Positions 1 through 9,619 of a DNA stretch of 64,000 nt are shown one piece after another. Source of the stretch: Paenibacillus sediminis (GTDB taxonomy: Bacteria; Bacillota; Bacilli; Paenibacillales; Paenibacillaceae); contig NZ_JAGGKP010000012.1 of the NCBI RefSeq assembly GCF_017873765.1, positions 1 to 64,000 of the forward strand, in the 5' to 3' direction. How positions within the stretch are numbered: position 1 is the first letter of the stretch; every line of letters begins with the position of its first letter. Position numbers and translations under genes: made by a program. Below the pieces are notes generated by a model. It had not been told where the DNA came from. It saw nothing but the letters and a program-made list of their open reading frames with translations, and searched no databases.

Positions 1-103
1 CATGATTGATGAATATATGGAGCACTATAACACGACCAGAAAGCAATGGAACTTAAAAAAGATGACTCCGGCAGCTTACCGAAGTCATCTCATCGCTGCG
101 TAG
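1..103 (+). CDS. IS3-family transposase, C-terminal 33 residues (partial)
   Basis: Reading from base 2, the frame ends at a TAG at 101-103 and carries the motif YN-TTR-QWNLKKMTPAAYRSHL. This is the typical end of the rve-domain transposase (OrfB) of IS3/IS150 elements, which joins the catalytic integrase core. The start and the DDE residues lie outside the window, so it cannot be said whether the gene is intact. Confidence 0.8.
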   Translation, partial: MIDEYMEHYNTTRKQWNLKKMTPAAYRSHLIAA

Positions 104-153
104 ATAGCAGCATCTCTTTTTATTAAACTGTCTACTTTATAGGGTGCAGTTCA
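1..153 (+). mobile_element. Right end of an IS3-family (IS150-like) insertion sequence, cut by window edge
   Basis: The stretch holds the last codons of an IS3-type transposase followed by about 50 non-coding bases that end in GGGTGCAGTTCA (142-153). The reverse complement of that end, TGAACTGCACCC, resembles the terminal inverted repeats of IS150-group elements as I remember them (TG...CTGCACCC). The element should therefore stop near 153, with any target duplication starting at 154. The left part lies outside the window. The end is 18 bases from the stop codon of the helicase gene of the defence operon, so the insertion marks its 3' flank without breaking the gene. Confidence 0.75.
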
Positions 154-171
154 ATGTCCACGGCCAAGAAT

Positions 172-2880
172 TTATTCATTCCATTTTTTCATCAAATATT
201 TTCTCTTTTCTGTTGTATCAAGAACCTGAATACAACTTTCCCAATCTACTTTGCCGACACCTCGTTCATAACGGAGTTCAAAAGGATGGTACTTTGGAAC
301 TTCATCTATGATTCTCTGGGCATTTTCGAGATCATTTAAAGCGACCTCAATCCATACATCCTCCAAGACATCTGGAAGTTGCCCAAACATAGAGTGAATA
401 TTTTCTAGTCTCTTTGAGAGAATTTCGTGAACCTTATCCTCGACAGATCCTTTGTATCTCATATTGTAGATAAAGACCTTGTCATTTACTTGACCTATTC
501 GCTGAATACGCCCTTTCCGCTGTTCTAACCTTGTAGGATTCCAAGGTAAGTCGAGGTTGATTAAAGTTCCTAAGGTCTGTAGGTTTAATCCTTCAGAAGC
601 AGCATCCGTTCCGAGAAGAATTTTTAATTCTCTCCTCTTTACCATTGACTTAATCTCTTCCTTAGTCTTCTTATAATAAACCCCGTCAATTAAAATCCCC
701 GATTTGTCTCCACCAGCATAGATACCGATTGAAACATTCTTCAAGTCTTTGGATAAGTTTTCCGCAACCCATAGGGCGGAATCATAATATTGGGAAAAGA
801 TGATACACCCTTTGTCCATCCAACCCTGATTTAATAACAGATCAAATACTAAGTTGTATTTCGGATCCTTATCCTTATTCAATCGAATGGTTTGCAAAAA
901 CCTTTCTAAACAACTTCGTTCTTCTTCAGTCAAGTTTTTAACACTATTGTCATCAATAACTTCATCACTAAAGTTGTCTTCTTGTTCTTCGTCCGTGTTA
1001 AGTCCCCAATTCAACATTTTCAACGCAGTGTTTTCGCCAGCAACCATTGTGCTTCCGACTCTTCTAAGTAGGAGCGTGGTAATAAAGCCTCCGCCTTTCA
1101 CTCTTTTACTGAGTAACGATGAAAATTCTTTGGCGTAACCATACGCTTCCTGTAAATAGGGAGGTAAATCGATTGCCTCATTGTCTTTTTCCCCAAATAA
1201 TTCTACTTCAACTTTCTTCAGGTATGGTTCTCCCGTTTCAGGATTTATTGTTGACTCAAGGAAATCCCTTGTTCTACGAACGATATGACGGATAAATGGA
1301 TTGTGGTTTTGCATAAAGCCATTATCAATTATCCTGCCAATTCTTCTTTGTTCTGATTGGCGCATTTGAAAATAAGCACCTGCATCAACAACAAATTGTT
1401 CATCAGATAACCCTAGGTTTCTTCGTAGTATGCCAAAGTTAATCTCATCTTCTGATGCTGGAGGAAAAGGATTGTTAATCCAATACCAATTTTCAGGATC
1501 AAGGTTACTCAATGATACCTTTCCCATTATTAAATCGAGTGATTTACCTGGTTCCTTTCGCCACTTGCTCTCTGAATTCCCTAATACTTGATCACTATTT
1601 TGCGATAATACATTCAACAAATCCCACGCTTCAATAGGATATAGCTGCACTGGGGTAGCCGTAGCTAGGAGCATACTTTTTGTCTTCTTTGAAATCTTTA
1701 ATAAGAATTCCAAAAGGTTATTAGGTTGGGCTTTATCGTTTTCTTTGTCTTCACCGAGATTTTTTCTTCTCGCTCTATGTGCTTCGTCCACCACTACACA
1801 TTCATATTCCATACTTAATAAGTGCTGTACAGAATCAGAGTTTGCAGTAATTAATCCTTGAGATATAATACCTACCCTGCGGGGACACTTTTTTATACCA
1901 GCACTTCCAATGGAGGGATATTTAACTCCATTTTCATCGACCCATTCCCTTCCTGTCCATACAGCAGAAGGCATATCGAGAAGTGTATTGATCTCATCCT
2001 GCCACTGCCAAAGAAGGGTCTTGGGGGCAATAATCAAGACTGGTTTATCGCCATATAGAGCCATTAATTGGGCTGATAAAGCTAATTGTACGGTTTTTCC
2101 CAGACCCACTTGGTCGGCTAAAACATACCTTGCTCCATACGATTTCTTATGTGCTTCAAAAGCAAGATTAACGAAAAACTTTTGGTGTTCCCAAAGACCG
2201 TATTCCTTACGATAAACGGGAGCTTCAATAACCGCCGCGGCAGGTTCTGCTTCTTCTTTCCAATCATCTACCTTATAAATAACTTCTCTTCCTGCAATAC
2301 GTTGAATATCCTCAATGATAAAATCACTAAGCGGAACAGCTGATGGATGACTCCAGAAAAAATCAAACTCTTCCTGAACCCAATTAACTGCTTCCTCAGA
2401 ATCGTCTTCCCATAACATTTCATAATTGAGTTTCCACGCAGAGTAGGTTTCATTTACACTTCCTAAAAAGGCAGTTTTTGAACCATCAGCAAGTGTGATA
2501 ACACCTGCCTTTCCATGTATCAAGCCAAAAACGTCGTTAGGAATGACTTTCACTTTTAACTTTTCACTTCGCAATAAGTGGTATAACTTCTTAAGGCGAG
2601 GTGAAGAAGAAGGGGGCAGCTCTTCAGGAGTTGAACTGCACCACTCTCTTCTTAATGCATTTTGCGCGGCTGTAGCAGTAACTACATCTTCTCTTGATAA
2701 CTCTGAGTTACAAATCATGCGAACTTCGCCAGCAATGTTTTCAATCGCTTCTCCAGCGATTTCAAGGATTGAAGAACTAAAATATCCTGCAATACGATCG
2801 TAGGATTGCGCCCCTTTTAACTTTGCATTCAAGAAAGCTTCACTAAGACGCTGCCTTCGGGAGGAAAGTCGTTGTATCAT
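172..2880 (-). CDS. PLD-domain SNF2/DEAH helicase of a DUF1156/DUF499 defence operon
   Basis: A 902-aa ATP-dependent helicase/translocase with a nuclease-like front end. Residues about 20-190 look like a phospholipase-D domain: IHGK (H122, K124), followed by D132 and a GSVNETYSAW segment like the GSxN of PLD nucleases. From about 230 an SNF2 core follows: Walker A DQVGLGKT (256-263), DEAH (365-368), motif III LLATATP, and the C-terminal block GTDAASEGLNLQ with RKGRIQRIGQ. PLD and SNF2 domains are often separate proteins in defence systems; here they are fused. The start has a good ribosome site (GGAGGG, 7 nt before ATG). It is the last gene of the operon, 18 nt behind the methyltransferase. 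Likely role (inferred): recognising or cutting foreign DNA while the methylase marks self. Only one HxK motif is visible, so a PLD active site would need a dimer. Confidence 0.85.
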   Translation of the reverse strand: MIQRLSSRRQRLSEAFLNAKLKGAQSYDRIAGYFSSSILEIAGEAIENIAGEVRMICNSELSREDVVTATAAQNALRREWCSSTPEELPPSSSPRLKKLYHLLRSEKLKVKVIPNDVFGLIHGKAGVITLADGSKTAFLGSVNETYSAWKLNYEMLWEDDSEEAVNWVQEEFDFFWSHPSAVPLSDFIIEDIQRIAGREVIYKVDDWKEEAEPAAAVIEAPVYRKEYGLWEHQKFFVNLAFEAHKKSYGARYVLADQVGLGKTVQLALSAQLMALYGDKPVLIIAPKTLLWQWQDEINTLLDMPSAVWTGREWVDENGVKYPSIGSAGIKKCPRRVGIISQGLITANSDSVQHLLSMEYECVVVDEAHRARRKNLGEDKENDKAQPNNLLEFLLKISKKTKSMLLATATPVQLYPIEAWDLLNVLSQNSDQVLGNSESKWRKEPGKSLDLIMGKVSLSNLDPENWYWINNPFPPASEDEINFGILRRNLGLSDEQFVVDAGAYFQMRQSEQRRIGRIIDNGFMQNHNPFIRHIVRRTRDFLESTINPETGEPYLKKVEVELFGEKDNEAIDLPPYLQEAYGYAKEFSSLLSKRVKGGGFITTLLLRRVGSTMVAGENTALKMLNWGLNTDEEQEDNFSDEVIDDNSVKNLTEEERSCLERFLQTIRLNKDKDPKYNLVFDLLLNQGWMDKGCIIFSQYYDSALWVAENLSKDLKNVSIGIYAGGDKSGILIDGVYYKKTKEEIKSMVKRRELKILLGTDAASEGLNLQTLGTLINLDLPWNPTRLEQRKGRIQRIGQVNDKVFIYNMRYKGSVEDKVHEILSKRLENIHSMFGQLPDVLEDVWIEVALNDLENAQRIIDEVPKYHPFELRYERGVGKVDWESCIQVLDTTEKRKYLMKKWNE

Positions 2881-2898
2881 TCTCTTTCCCTCCGTTCA

Positions 2899-5823
2899 TT
2901 ACACACCATCATTTTCAACTAATTCTTTTAAGATTGATGCCATATGAGCATCCTTTTGCCAATGCCCCATATTCTCAATAAAACCAATTGGTGCAATGTA
3001 TTTTAGAATTTCAACTATACTACTTCTCATATTCCAGTAATTCACCAATTCCGTTTTTAACCAATTTCGACCTTTAACGGAATCTTCTTCTTTTTGGGCA
3101 ATATGGATGGCGACCAATATGTTCCGTAATAATGTGGACCCGAACTTAGAACTGTCACCAAGGCCACGTGTACCAAACTCACTAGCTGTCTTTAAGCGAG
3201 CAGAGTTTGCTTTAGTGCTAGCCAGGAAATCTTTGTACTCATGTACGCCAAAACCACGTGCCAACTCCTGATAGCCTGATATCTGATAAATGTTATGCTT
3301 CTCTAATTCAAGTCCCTTCAAGTAGAAGCGTTCTTCTGGGGTTAATGTTTTCCAAATATATTTATCAAAACCCGAAGGAATTAGATAATCATATGCAATT
3401 TTAACTGCTTCATTAATTATTTTTACAATTGGAGAGTCTTCATTAGCATTTCGAGCTTTTGACAATTCATATTGTACATCGATTCCTTCAATACGTTTAT
3501 AAGAAGTAAGTATTTTTAATGATGCAGCGTATGCAGCTAGAAGATAATCAGGATCACTAAAGTTTGGATCATCTTGATCATCAATCTCTCTCATACTATC
3601 TATTTGATATTTAACTTCTGCTTCAATATCTGGATATAATTCATCTAAATATGCCGTTTCCTCAGAAGTTTGTTTTCGTAAAACTAAAAGAACTGTTCCT
3701 TTTACATAGTTCCCTTCTTTTAATCCTCCTGATTCCGTTTCTGTCGCAATATTCCAAGCGGCTGTTACTTGTAATCCTGCAGACCAAAGGATCATAGATA
3801 ACTCTGCCCATACAGTTACATCCTGATGAGTAAACATTACTAGCTGTAATCCATTATCAGGCATATTATTTCTTAGCTTTGTATAGACTTCAACCATACT
3901 TTCATTAAATTGACTACCAGTTCCCTGAACGGCAAGTATCCTTTTGCTGTCTACGTACCAATGAGGGAATACTTTATTAATAAGTTTGCGATTCCAAGCT
4001 AAGAAAAACTCACTCAATTCATGATAGTTAACTGCATCTGCATATGGAGGGTCAGTGATCCAGATGTCTGAGTTCCAAGATATTTTTCTTGCATCTTCTA
4101 ACTGTACTTTTCTTTGACTATAAGCAGGAACACCCTCTATAGAGATATTCCAGATTTCATAAAGAGGTTTATATGCTCTACAGCAATAATGGGCTAAAGT
4201 ATTTAAGGCTTGATTTGAAAAAGTCATCCGACTGTTATGTGTATCATCATTACTCCACATACTTAACTTTGAATTCCAATTTGCACATTTATTTATTCCA
4301 AGTAATGTTACAATTAACTCCTTATCTGTCTTTGCATACTTGACCGAATTCTCCATTAAGAGACCTTTAATAAGAAGCTGTCTCGGATTAAACAAATGGT
4401 GCCAATATGTCCAACCTTTTTCATAAATTGGCTGATTTGTATTCCAGCCTGCTTCTATTAAATCACTTGGGATATATCCCTGTTTTTGCCACTCCTCAAT
4501 TCTTTCTGCTAATAGCGCTATTACTTTATTTTCTCTCTCAACGTCTTTTTCAGATGGGGCAACATAGTGCATGATAGTTCTAGGATTACCATCATTATCG
4601 TAGGTAGTTTCTTCATATTTAATACAGTAAAGTCTCTCCGATAGAATATCAGATTCTCTATTAACAAAATCTAGTTGCTCCCATTTTCTTAAACTATTTG
4701 GAGTATTGTATCTGTATGGTCTTTCAACACCATCATCCATATCCCTTCTAATACTTGGTATCGGTGTTGTTGTGTGGCAATTAGGGCATTTTACGCTATA
4801 ATCTGCCACTGTCGACCATTCTGAAGCTTCCTCGTATAAATCATCTGAAGCATTTTCTATTACTTCAAAGTCAAATGCCTTTAGCTCATCATTTTTAATT
4901 AATTTTACAACTGTTCTAGTTCTTGTTCCAATGATTGTAGATGGTAAAAAAGGCACACGATATCCACATTCTGGACAGTTTGATTCGGTACAATACAAAT
5001 ATGCAACTGCTCTCCACCCTTGTTCGTTATGCTCTATACCCCACCTAGTTATTTGTTTATCAACATTTTCATAAACAGTCTGTTGGAACTTTTTTAAATT
5101 TTGTATTTCTTCTTTATTTCCTTCAGTTAAGTTTAGAACTGACCAAGTTAATAGTGTTGCTATCGGGTTTAAGTCCGATGCATTTACGTTGCTGCCAAGT
5201 CTAGCAGCTTCAAATGGAATACTTCCTCCCCCACTAAAACAATCTCCAACAGAAGGGGTGTGTCCAAACTTTCGTTCACCAAGCTGTTTTATTAATTCTT
5301 GAAAACTATTTGCAGTTGTGCCTAAATATGCATTAACTTGAGACCACGACTGTTGGTCAAGATTTTCAACTTGTTCAGGTCTCAAACAATATTTTAGTTT
5401 TTCGTCATATGATAACCTGTTAAAGGCGATTTTTTGTAAGTTAGCCTTTTCTTCTTTCTTTAATCCTTTTTTAAATGTTGGCTTATCTGCACTAATAGTC
5501 TCAAAATACAGGTTTCTTTCTTCGGGGGTAAGTAAATTGAATATGTCTTTTGAACTAATCGACTTATTTTTCCTATTCCAAAGACCCTCTTCATCCATCG
5601 TTAGTATTTTTAGGAATATTTCCCTATCTTTTTTCGGATCTTGGGTTGAGGGAAAAAGAAGTCCCAATAGTGACGCTCTAACAATAAAGAGAGGTTTCCT
5701 TCCCCACCATTTTCCGAAACCAGTTAGTAATTGACTAGAACCTGCTTTTCTCTCCTTGTAACATTCCTTTGATACTTTGGAAACTGGAAATTGAACTTCA
5801 ATAAATGATTTGTCATAACTCAT
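2899..5823 (-). CDS. DUF1156 zinc-ribbon DNA methyltransferase
   Basis: A 974-aa protein of the DUF1156 / COG1743-type methyltransferase family (adenine-specific DNA methylase with zinc ribbon, named from memory). The N-terminus has the DUF1156 signature QFPVS...KWWGRKPL (residues 11-45). The SAM-binding motif FSGGGS is at about 196-201, followed by an acidic DLNP. Catalytic DPPY at 591-594 indicates N6-adenine or N4-cytosine methylation. Cysteines C278/C283/C286 and C346/C349 probably form a zinc-binding insert between the two motifs. The protein is much longer than a plain type II methylase and has a roughly 350-residue C-terminal extension of unknown role. It lies between DUF3780 and the helicase gene. 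By analogy with BREX and DISARM it probably modifies host DNA for self-recognition; the target sequence cannot be read from the gene. Confidence 0.85.
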   Translation of the reverse strand: MSYDKSFIEVQFPVSKVSKECYKERKAGSSQLLTGFGKWWGRKPLFIVRASLLGLLFPSTQDPKKDREIFLKILTMDEEGLWNRKNKSISSKDIFNLLTPEERNLYFETISADKPTFKKGLKKEEKANLQKIAFNRLSYDEKLKYCLRPEQVENLDQQSWSQVNAYLGTTANSFQELIKQLGERKFGHTPSVGDCFSGGGSIPFEAARLGSNVNASDLNPIATLLTWSVLNLTEGNKEEIQNLKKFQQTVYENVDKQITRWGIEHNEQGWRAVAYLYCTESNCPECGYRVPFLPSTIIGTRTRTVVKLIKNDELKAFDFEVIENASDDLYEEASEWSTVADYSVKCPNCHTTTPIPSIRRDMDDGVERPYRYNTPNSLRKWEQLDFVNRESDILSERLYCIKYEETTYDNDGNPRTIMHYVAPSEKDVERENKVIALLAERIEEWQKQGYIPSDLIEAGWNTNQPIYEKGWTYWHHLFNPRQLLIKGLLMENSVKYAKTDKELIVTLLGINKCANWNSKLSMWSNDDTHNSRMTFSNQALNTLAHYCCRAYKPLYEIWNISIEGVPAYSQRKVQLEDARKISWNSDIWITDPPYADAVNYHELSEFFLAWNRKLINKVFPHWYVDSKRILAVQGTGSQFNESMVEVYTKLRNNMPDNGLQLVMFTHQDVTVWAELSMILWSAGLQVTAAWNIATETESGGLKEGNYVKGTVLLVLRKQTSEETAYLDELYPDIEAEVKYQIDSMREIDDQDDPNFSDPDYLLAAYAASLKILTSYKRIEGIDVQYELSKARNANEDSPIVKIINEAVKIAYDYLIPSGFDKYIWKTLTPEERFYLKGLELEKHNIYQISGYQELARGFGVHEYKDFLASTKANSARLKTASEFGTRGLGDSSKFGSTLLRNILVAIHIAQKEEDSVKGRNWLKTELVNYWNMRSSIVEILKYIAPIGFIENMGHWQKDAHMASILKELVENDGV

Positions 5824-5852
5824 TTGAGATTTTCCCCTTCTCTAAGCAAGTC

Positions 5853-5891
5853 GCCCACAAAAAGATTAGAGATTATTTTCTCTTTGTGGGC
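5853..5891. repeat. Intercistronic inverted repeat in the defence operon
   Basis: Perfect 9-base arms GCCCACAAA / TTTGTGGGC with a 21-base loop, in the 92-base gap between the DUF3780 and DUF1156 genes. No T-run follows on the minus strand, so it is not a normal intrinsic terminator. It could stabilise or process the mRNA. Confidence 0.6.
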
Positions 5892-5915
5892 ATTTATCGT
5901 CCTTTTAATGTGGTC

Positions 5916-6485
5916 TCATTCTTCTTTTTGTTGTTCAAATAGGAACTCGAACAAATCCATTTGTTTTCTATTCTCTTCAACAGGATTTTCAGTGAGGGCG
6001 TAACGAATCGCTTTCCGCCAACCTCTTTTATCGTGAAGGTTTCCTGTAGAAGCATTGGTCATTGTAAAAAGCCACCAACGTTCCTCAGGGCTTAACCCTA
6101 ACCAATTTCGAATTGCTGTAGGTATAACTGATGGGTCAGAATCTTCAATTGCCCAAACAAGAAGCAATAATTCCTTTCCCAGCAGTCTTTCAACTGGAAC
6201 TTGCCCTGTTTTCCATTTTCCAGCAGCTATACCTTCTTTTTTCAACCTTCGATTGAACTCTGTTTTTACAGCCTCTTCAATGAGTTTCCACTTATGCTTA
6301 GATATCATTGCTTTGGCTTTATCCAGAAGTTCATCCAATATTTGATGATCTGTATCTTCTTGCCACTTAAACCTTTCATAGAAGAACACCGTACCATCTG
6401 CAGGTCTGGGAATCGTGACAAGAAAATGATGCTGACTTTGATCAGGTTGAAATCCGAATCCCAACGCAGATTTTTTACCACTCAT
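5916..6485 (-). CDS. DUF3780 family protein
   Basis: A 189-aa protein that I assign to DUF3780 from its content (SALGFG...QSQHHFLVTIPR at the start, later LSPEERWWLFTMTNA with TGNLHDKRGWRKAI) and its position between DUF499 and DUF1156 genes, where this family is usually found. No catalytic motif is evident. Its start codon overlaps the stop of the DUF499 gene by one base (TAATG), so the two are probably translationally coupled and made together. It may be a small adaptor or subunit of the ATPase-methylase machine (inference). Confidence 0.7.
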   Translation of the reverse strand: MSGKKSALGFGFQPDQSQHHFLVTIPRPADGTVFFYERFKWQEDTDHQILDELLDKAKAMISKHKWKLIEEAVKTEFNRRLKKEGIAAGKWKTGQVPVERLLGKELLLLVWAIEDSDPSVIPTAIRNWLGLSPEERWWLFTMTNASTGNLHDKRGWRKAIRYALTENPVEENRKQMDLFEFLFEQQKEE

Positions 6486-9400
6486 TATTGTGTAATCTCC
6501 GATCCTCTAAATTCAGTTAGACTCACTCCCTTTTCCATTGCCCAATCCAAGAAATTCTGACCTGTTTTAAATCTGAGAATAGTGTACTCCAACGTAATAT
6601 TGACCTTTCCGTCATTCATAAATGAATTTCTAATTGTATCAATTGTTTTTTCTAACTGATCAAGTTCAACACGTGTGGAAGAATCAATTGTTAATTCAAT
6701 CCAACCTTTGCTATTTGCCTGCTCGTTCGTATTAAAGAGGGCTACTTGTACGTCAGAAATAACAGCCTGATGTTTTTTCAATAACTGGATGTCTTTATAC
6801 GTTTCATTGGTGTCACTAGTACGGTAAGTCTTAAACAAATCCAGTTTTGCCTCTTTTTTAATATCTAATCCAGCGGTTTTACCTTTTTCTACTTTTATAG
6901 TTTGAGGGTCAAAGTACTCTCCACCGTGTTCAGCTACCACTTGAATAAATGAAGCGTTGGCTGGGACAATAAATTCTCCATTATATACCCCACCATTAGT
7001 TTTTGGATTAGATCCATCAGTGGTATAAAGTATTTTTACACTTGGATGTGATTGGAATTGTACCAGTGGACCGTTTGCTGTCTGTTGAATTTTATGCTTG
7101 ATTTTTACATCGCTTTGCCACGACACAGGATCTCCTGGCTGATGCTCTCCACTACTATCAATACATAGGAAAGACAGATTTAATTCAGTGGTTGTAAAGT
7201 TATTAAGATCATCAACGAGTTGGGATGCTGTAGTGGCAGCACTTCCTATTTCGAAATACACTTTATCCCCATATTGCGGAATTATCCTTAATGTGGTTAC
7301 TCCCGTTTCAATATTTTGATCTTTGACCTGAATCAAGACAGATGTCTTTTCCTTTGCAAAAGGTCCTTTTTCAAGATAACCGCCGTTTTCCCTCCAAATA
7401 TCCTTTTTCAAGCAGTCATTTTTTAAATCTTCTAATGCACGTGGTATATGCCATTGCCAGCTTGTTTCAATAGCAGCCCGTTCTTTGATGTCATTCCATC
7501 GCATTTCTTTCTGTGTAAAAAGACGATCTTCACACTTTCGTCTAAATGTATCACTGCTTACATCCGTTGAGAATTTTTGCTTACTTTCGAGGGTTTTACG
7601 AATCTGCTCTTCCCCATTAAAGTTGTTCTCTTTAAATTCCATTAAGAAGTCAGCGGACGTGATTCCATTCTTATTCGGGAAATAAAGAGTTACAAAGGTC
7701 TCTCTTGCAACTTGAAGAACCGACATTATTTTCTTATGTCTGGTATCGATAGCAATCTGGTACTGTTGATTGGTCTCGGGAACTTTTTCATCAATCATAT
7801 TCCCAATAATACGTTCAATTGCTTTCAATTCTTTCGCCGCGGTGTACAGACGGTTCATTATATCACGTTGTCCAGAGAGAAACATGACCCGATTCTTGTA
7901 AGTAGATTTATCATAAAATTTTTGTAGTTCTGGATGTAAACCAGTTCCTACAAACGGTTCAAAAAGAACCAATGTTATCTTATCCGAAGTAAGCTGAATA
8001 TCATCAACAGCTGGGAACACTTGAACGACTTGATAGCAATCTTGTACTGAAGGTTTGAATCGTTGCTCAAGGAATGTCCGAAGCTCCTTCTTTGCCTGTT
8101 CATTATCATAAGATTCGACTAACGAATGCATTTCCGCAATCATGTTTTTTGTATTCTTAAAGAAAAGTCTGCCTTCTTTGTCTTGGTCGAGATACCAAGC
8201 CCTCATCTTGAAATCATCTAAGGCTTTTTTAATTCCTGTAATATCTTTTTTCGGCTCACACAAATAACCAATGGTATCCGAAATAGACAGTCCCAGTAAT
8301 GCATGTGGAACATCGGCTAATGACGCAACAAGAATCAATTTGCTCAAGTCTTGTACAAGAGTACCACCATATATATTGTCTAACTCTTCGGCAATAGACT
8401 TTCCATTGGAAGCAATATCATGACTTATCGCATTAGAAAGTGATTGCTTAATCTGGGATACCGTTGTCAGCATATTGCGGTCATTCAAGTCAAAGTCATA
8501 AACATTTACTAGGTACTTGCCTTTGGCTTTACATTGTTCACCCGTATAGACTTGTCGGATGATGTTACGCATTAATCGGATTAAACCTCTTGTTTGTTGA
8601 AACCCAGGATTCTCTTTAAATCTTGCATAAAGATCTCGAATAGATGGATGGAATGGATAAGAATCCTTAATCCCCACATAAAGCTGATCATTTGAATAGT
8701 TCGTTAATCCCATTTGCTTTGCTTCGTGAACAGCATTTTTATAACCTAACGCTACATCATTTATCTCGTTGGAATCTGGCAACTCTTCAAATAATCTTTT
8801 CTTGAGAATATGGTATATTTCATCCGAAGTACTACCTACAGGTTCAATGTTAAGAGCAGAACGGTTAATCTCGTTTTCCAATTCTTTAAAAGTCGACTGT
8901 AACAGTTCGCTTCCACTCTCATATGTAGCCTTTAAATCAGAAATTACTAGGCATACATTAGAAAGTTGTTCTTTTCCCAGAGCCGAAAACAAGTTGGACA
9001 GCGCGGTTCTCGTCACAACGGCAAGATCTGTATTCCCAATCATTACGGATTTTGCATTCTCTAAGTATGGTGGAAGCTCATCCAGCATGATTAAGAGCGG
9101 TTCACCCTGTAATAGGTTGATCCAAGCATTTTCACCTGGTGCTTTAAGTGGTGCATAGTAGTCTTTGAACATTTCTTTTTTTCCAAGTTGCTCTGCTATT
9201 GCCCCCCAAATACCAAAAGGAGCATCACTTTCCCGCCCAGTAAATGCAACGACCTTAACTTTTCCAAGATAATCACTTTTAAATTGCTTTCCAAGTACTT
9301 TCTCTCTATACTCTGGATGCATCGCCAGCAATCCAAGAGCGAGCATATTATGGGTTTTACCCCCACCCATTGCTTGAGTTAACTTAATCAGCCCTGTATT

Positions 9401-9592
9401 GCTCTGCCGTGTAAATCTCTTAAACGCAGTTTCAAAAAGGATATTCATCCCTTGAGTAAGATAATTCTCCTGAAAGAATTCTTGAGGGTTAATCCTATTT
9501 TCAACTAGGTCAGATAGGTTCAGTACATCTTCTCTTTTCGTATCGCTGAATACACTATCCCTAGGTTTGCAGAGTTCAAACAATGTTTTCAA
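6485..9592 (-). CDS. DUF499 AAA+-type ATPase of the defence operon
   Basis: A 1035-aa predicted ATPase of the DUF499 / COG1483 type (family names from memory). Walker A AMGGGKT is at 74-80 and Walker B LLIMLDE at about 166-172 (D171, E172). Around residues 845-900 lies ILYTTDGSNPK...GVYNGEF, which resembles the chitobiase C-terminal (CHB_HEX_C) beta-sandwich module and may serve in binding. The gene starts with TTG at 9592, supported by GAGGAGG seven bases upstream. It follows the 78-aa gene by 27 bases and overlaps the DUF3780 gene by one base. In defence operons of this kind the large ATPase is thought to drive assembly or movement on DNA, comparable with PglY/BrxC in BREX; that role is inferred. 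Confidence 0.8.
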   Translation of the reverse strand: MKTLFELCKPRDSVFSDTKREDVLNLSDLVENRINPQEFFQENYLTQGMNILFETAFKRFTRQSNTGLIKLTQAMGGGKTHNMLALGLLAMHPEYREKVLGKQFKSDYLGKVKVVAFTGRESDAPFGIWGAIAEQLGKKEMFKDYYAPLKAPGENAWINLLQGEPLLIMLDELPPYLENAKSVMIGNTDLAVVTRTALSNLFSALGKEQLSNVCLVISDLKATYESGSELLQSTFKELENEINRSALNIEPVGSTSDEIYHILKKRLFEELPDSNEINDVALGYKNAVHEAKQMGLTNYSNDQLYVGIKDSYPFHPSIRDLYARFKENPGFQQTRGLIRLMRNIIRQVYTGEQCKAKGKYLVNVYDFDLNDRNMLTTVSQIKQSLSNAISHDIASNGKSIAEELDNIYGGTLVQDLSKLILVASLADVPHALLGLSISDTIGYLCEPKKDITGIKKALDDFKMRAWYLDQDKEGRLFFKNTKNMIAEMHSLVESYDNEQAKKELRTFLEQRFKPSVQDCYQVVQVFPAVDDIQLTSDKITLVLFEPFVGTGLHPELQKFYDKSTYKNRVMFLSGQRDIMNRLYTAAKELKAIERIIGNMIDEKVPETNQQYQIAIDTRHKKIMSVLQVARETFVTLYFPNKNGITSADFLMEFKENNFNGEEQIRKTLESKQKFSTDVSSDTFRRKCEDRLFTQKEMRWNDIKERAAIETSWQWHIPRALEDLKNDCLKKDIWRENGGYLEKGPFAKEKTSVLIQVKDQNIETGVTTLRIIPQYGDKVYFEIGSAATTASQLVDDLNNFTTTELNLSFLCIDSSGEHQPGDPVSWQSDVKIKHKIQQTANGPLVQFQSHPSVKILYTTDGSNPKTNGGVYNGEFIVPANASFIQVVAEHGGEYFDPQTIKVEKGKTAGLDIKKEAKLDLFKTYRTSDTNETYKDIQLLKKHQAVISDVQVALFNTNEQANSKGWIELTIDSSTRVELDQLEKTIDTIRNSFMNDGKVNITLEYTILRFKTGQNFLDWAMEKGVSLTEFRGSEITQ

Positions 9593-9619
9593 GCCAGTTC
9601 CTCCTCTATATGTATCTAG

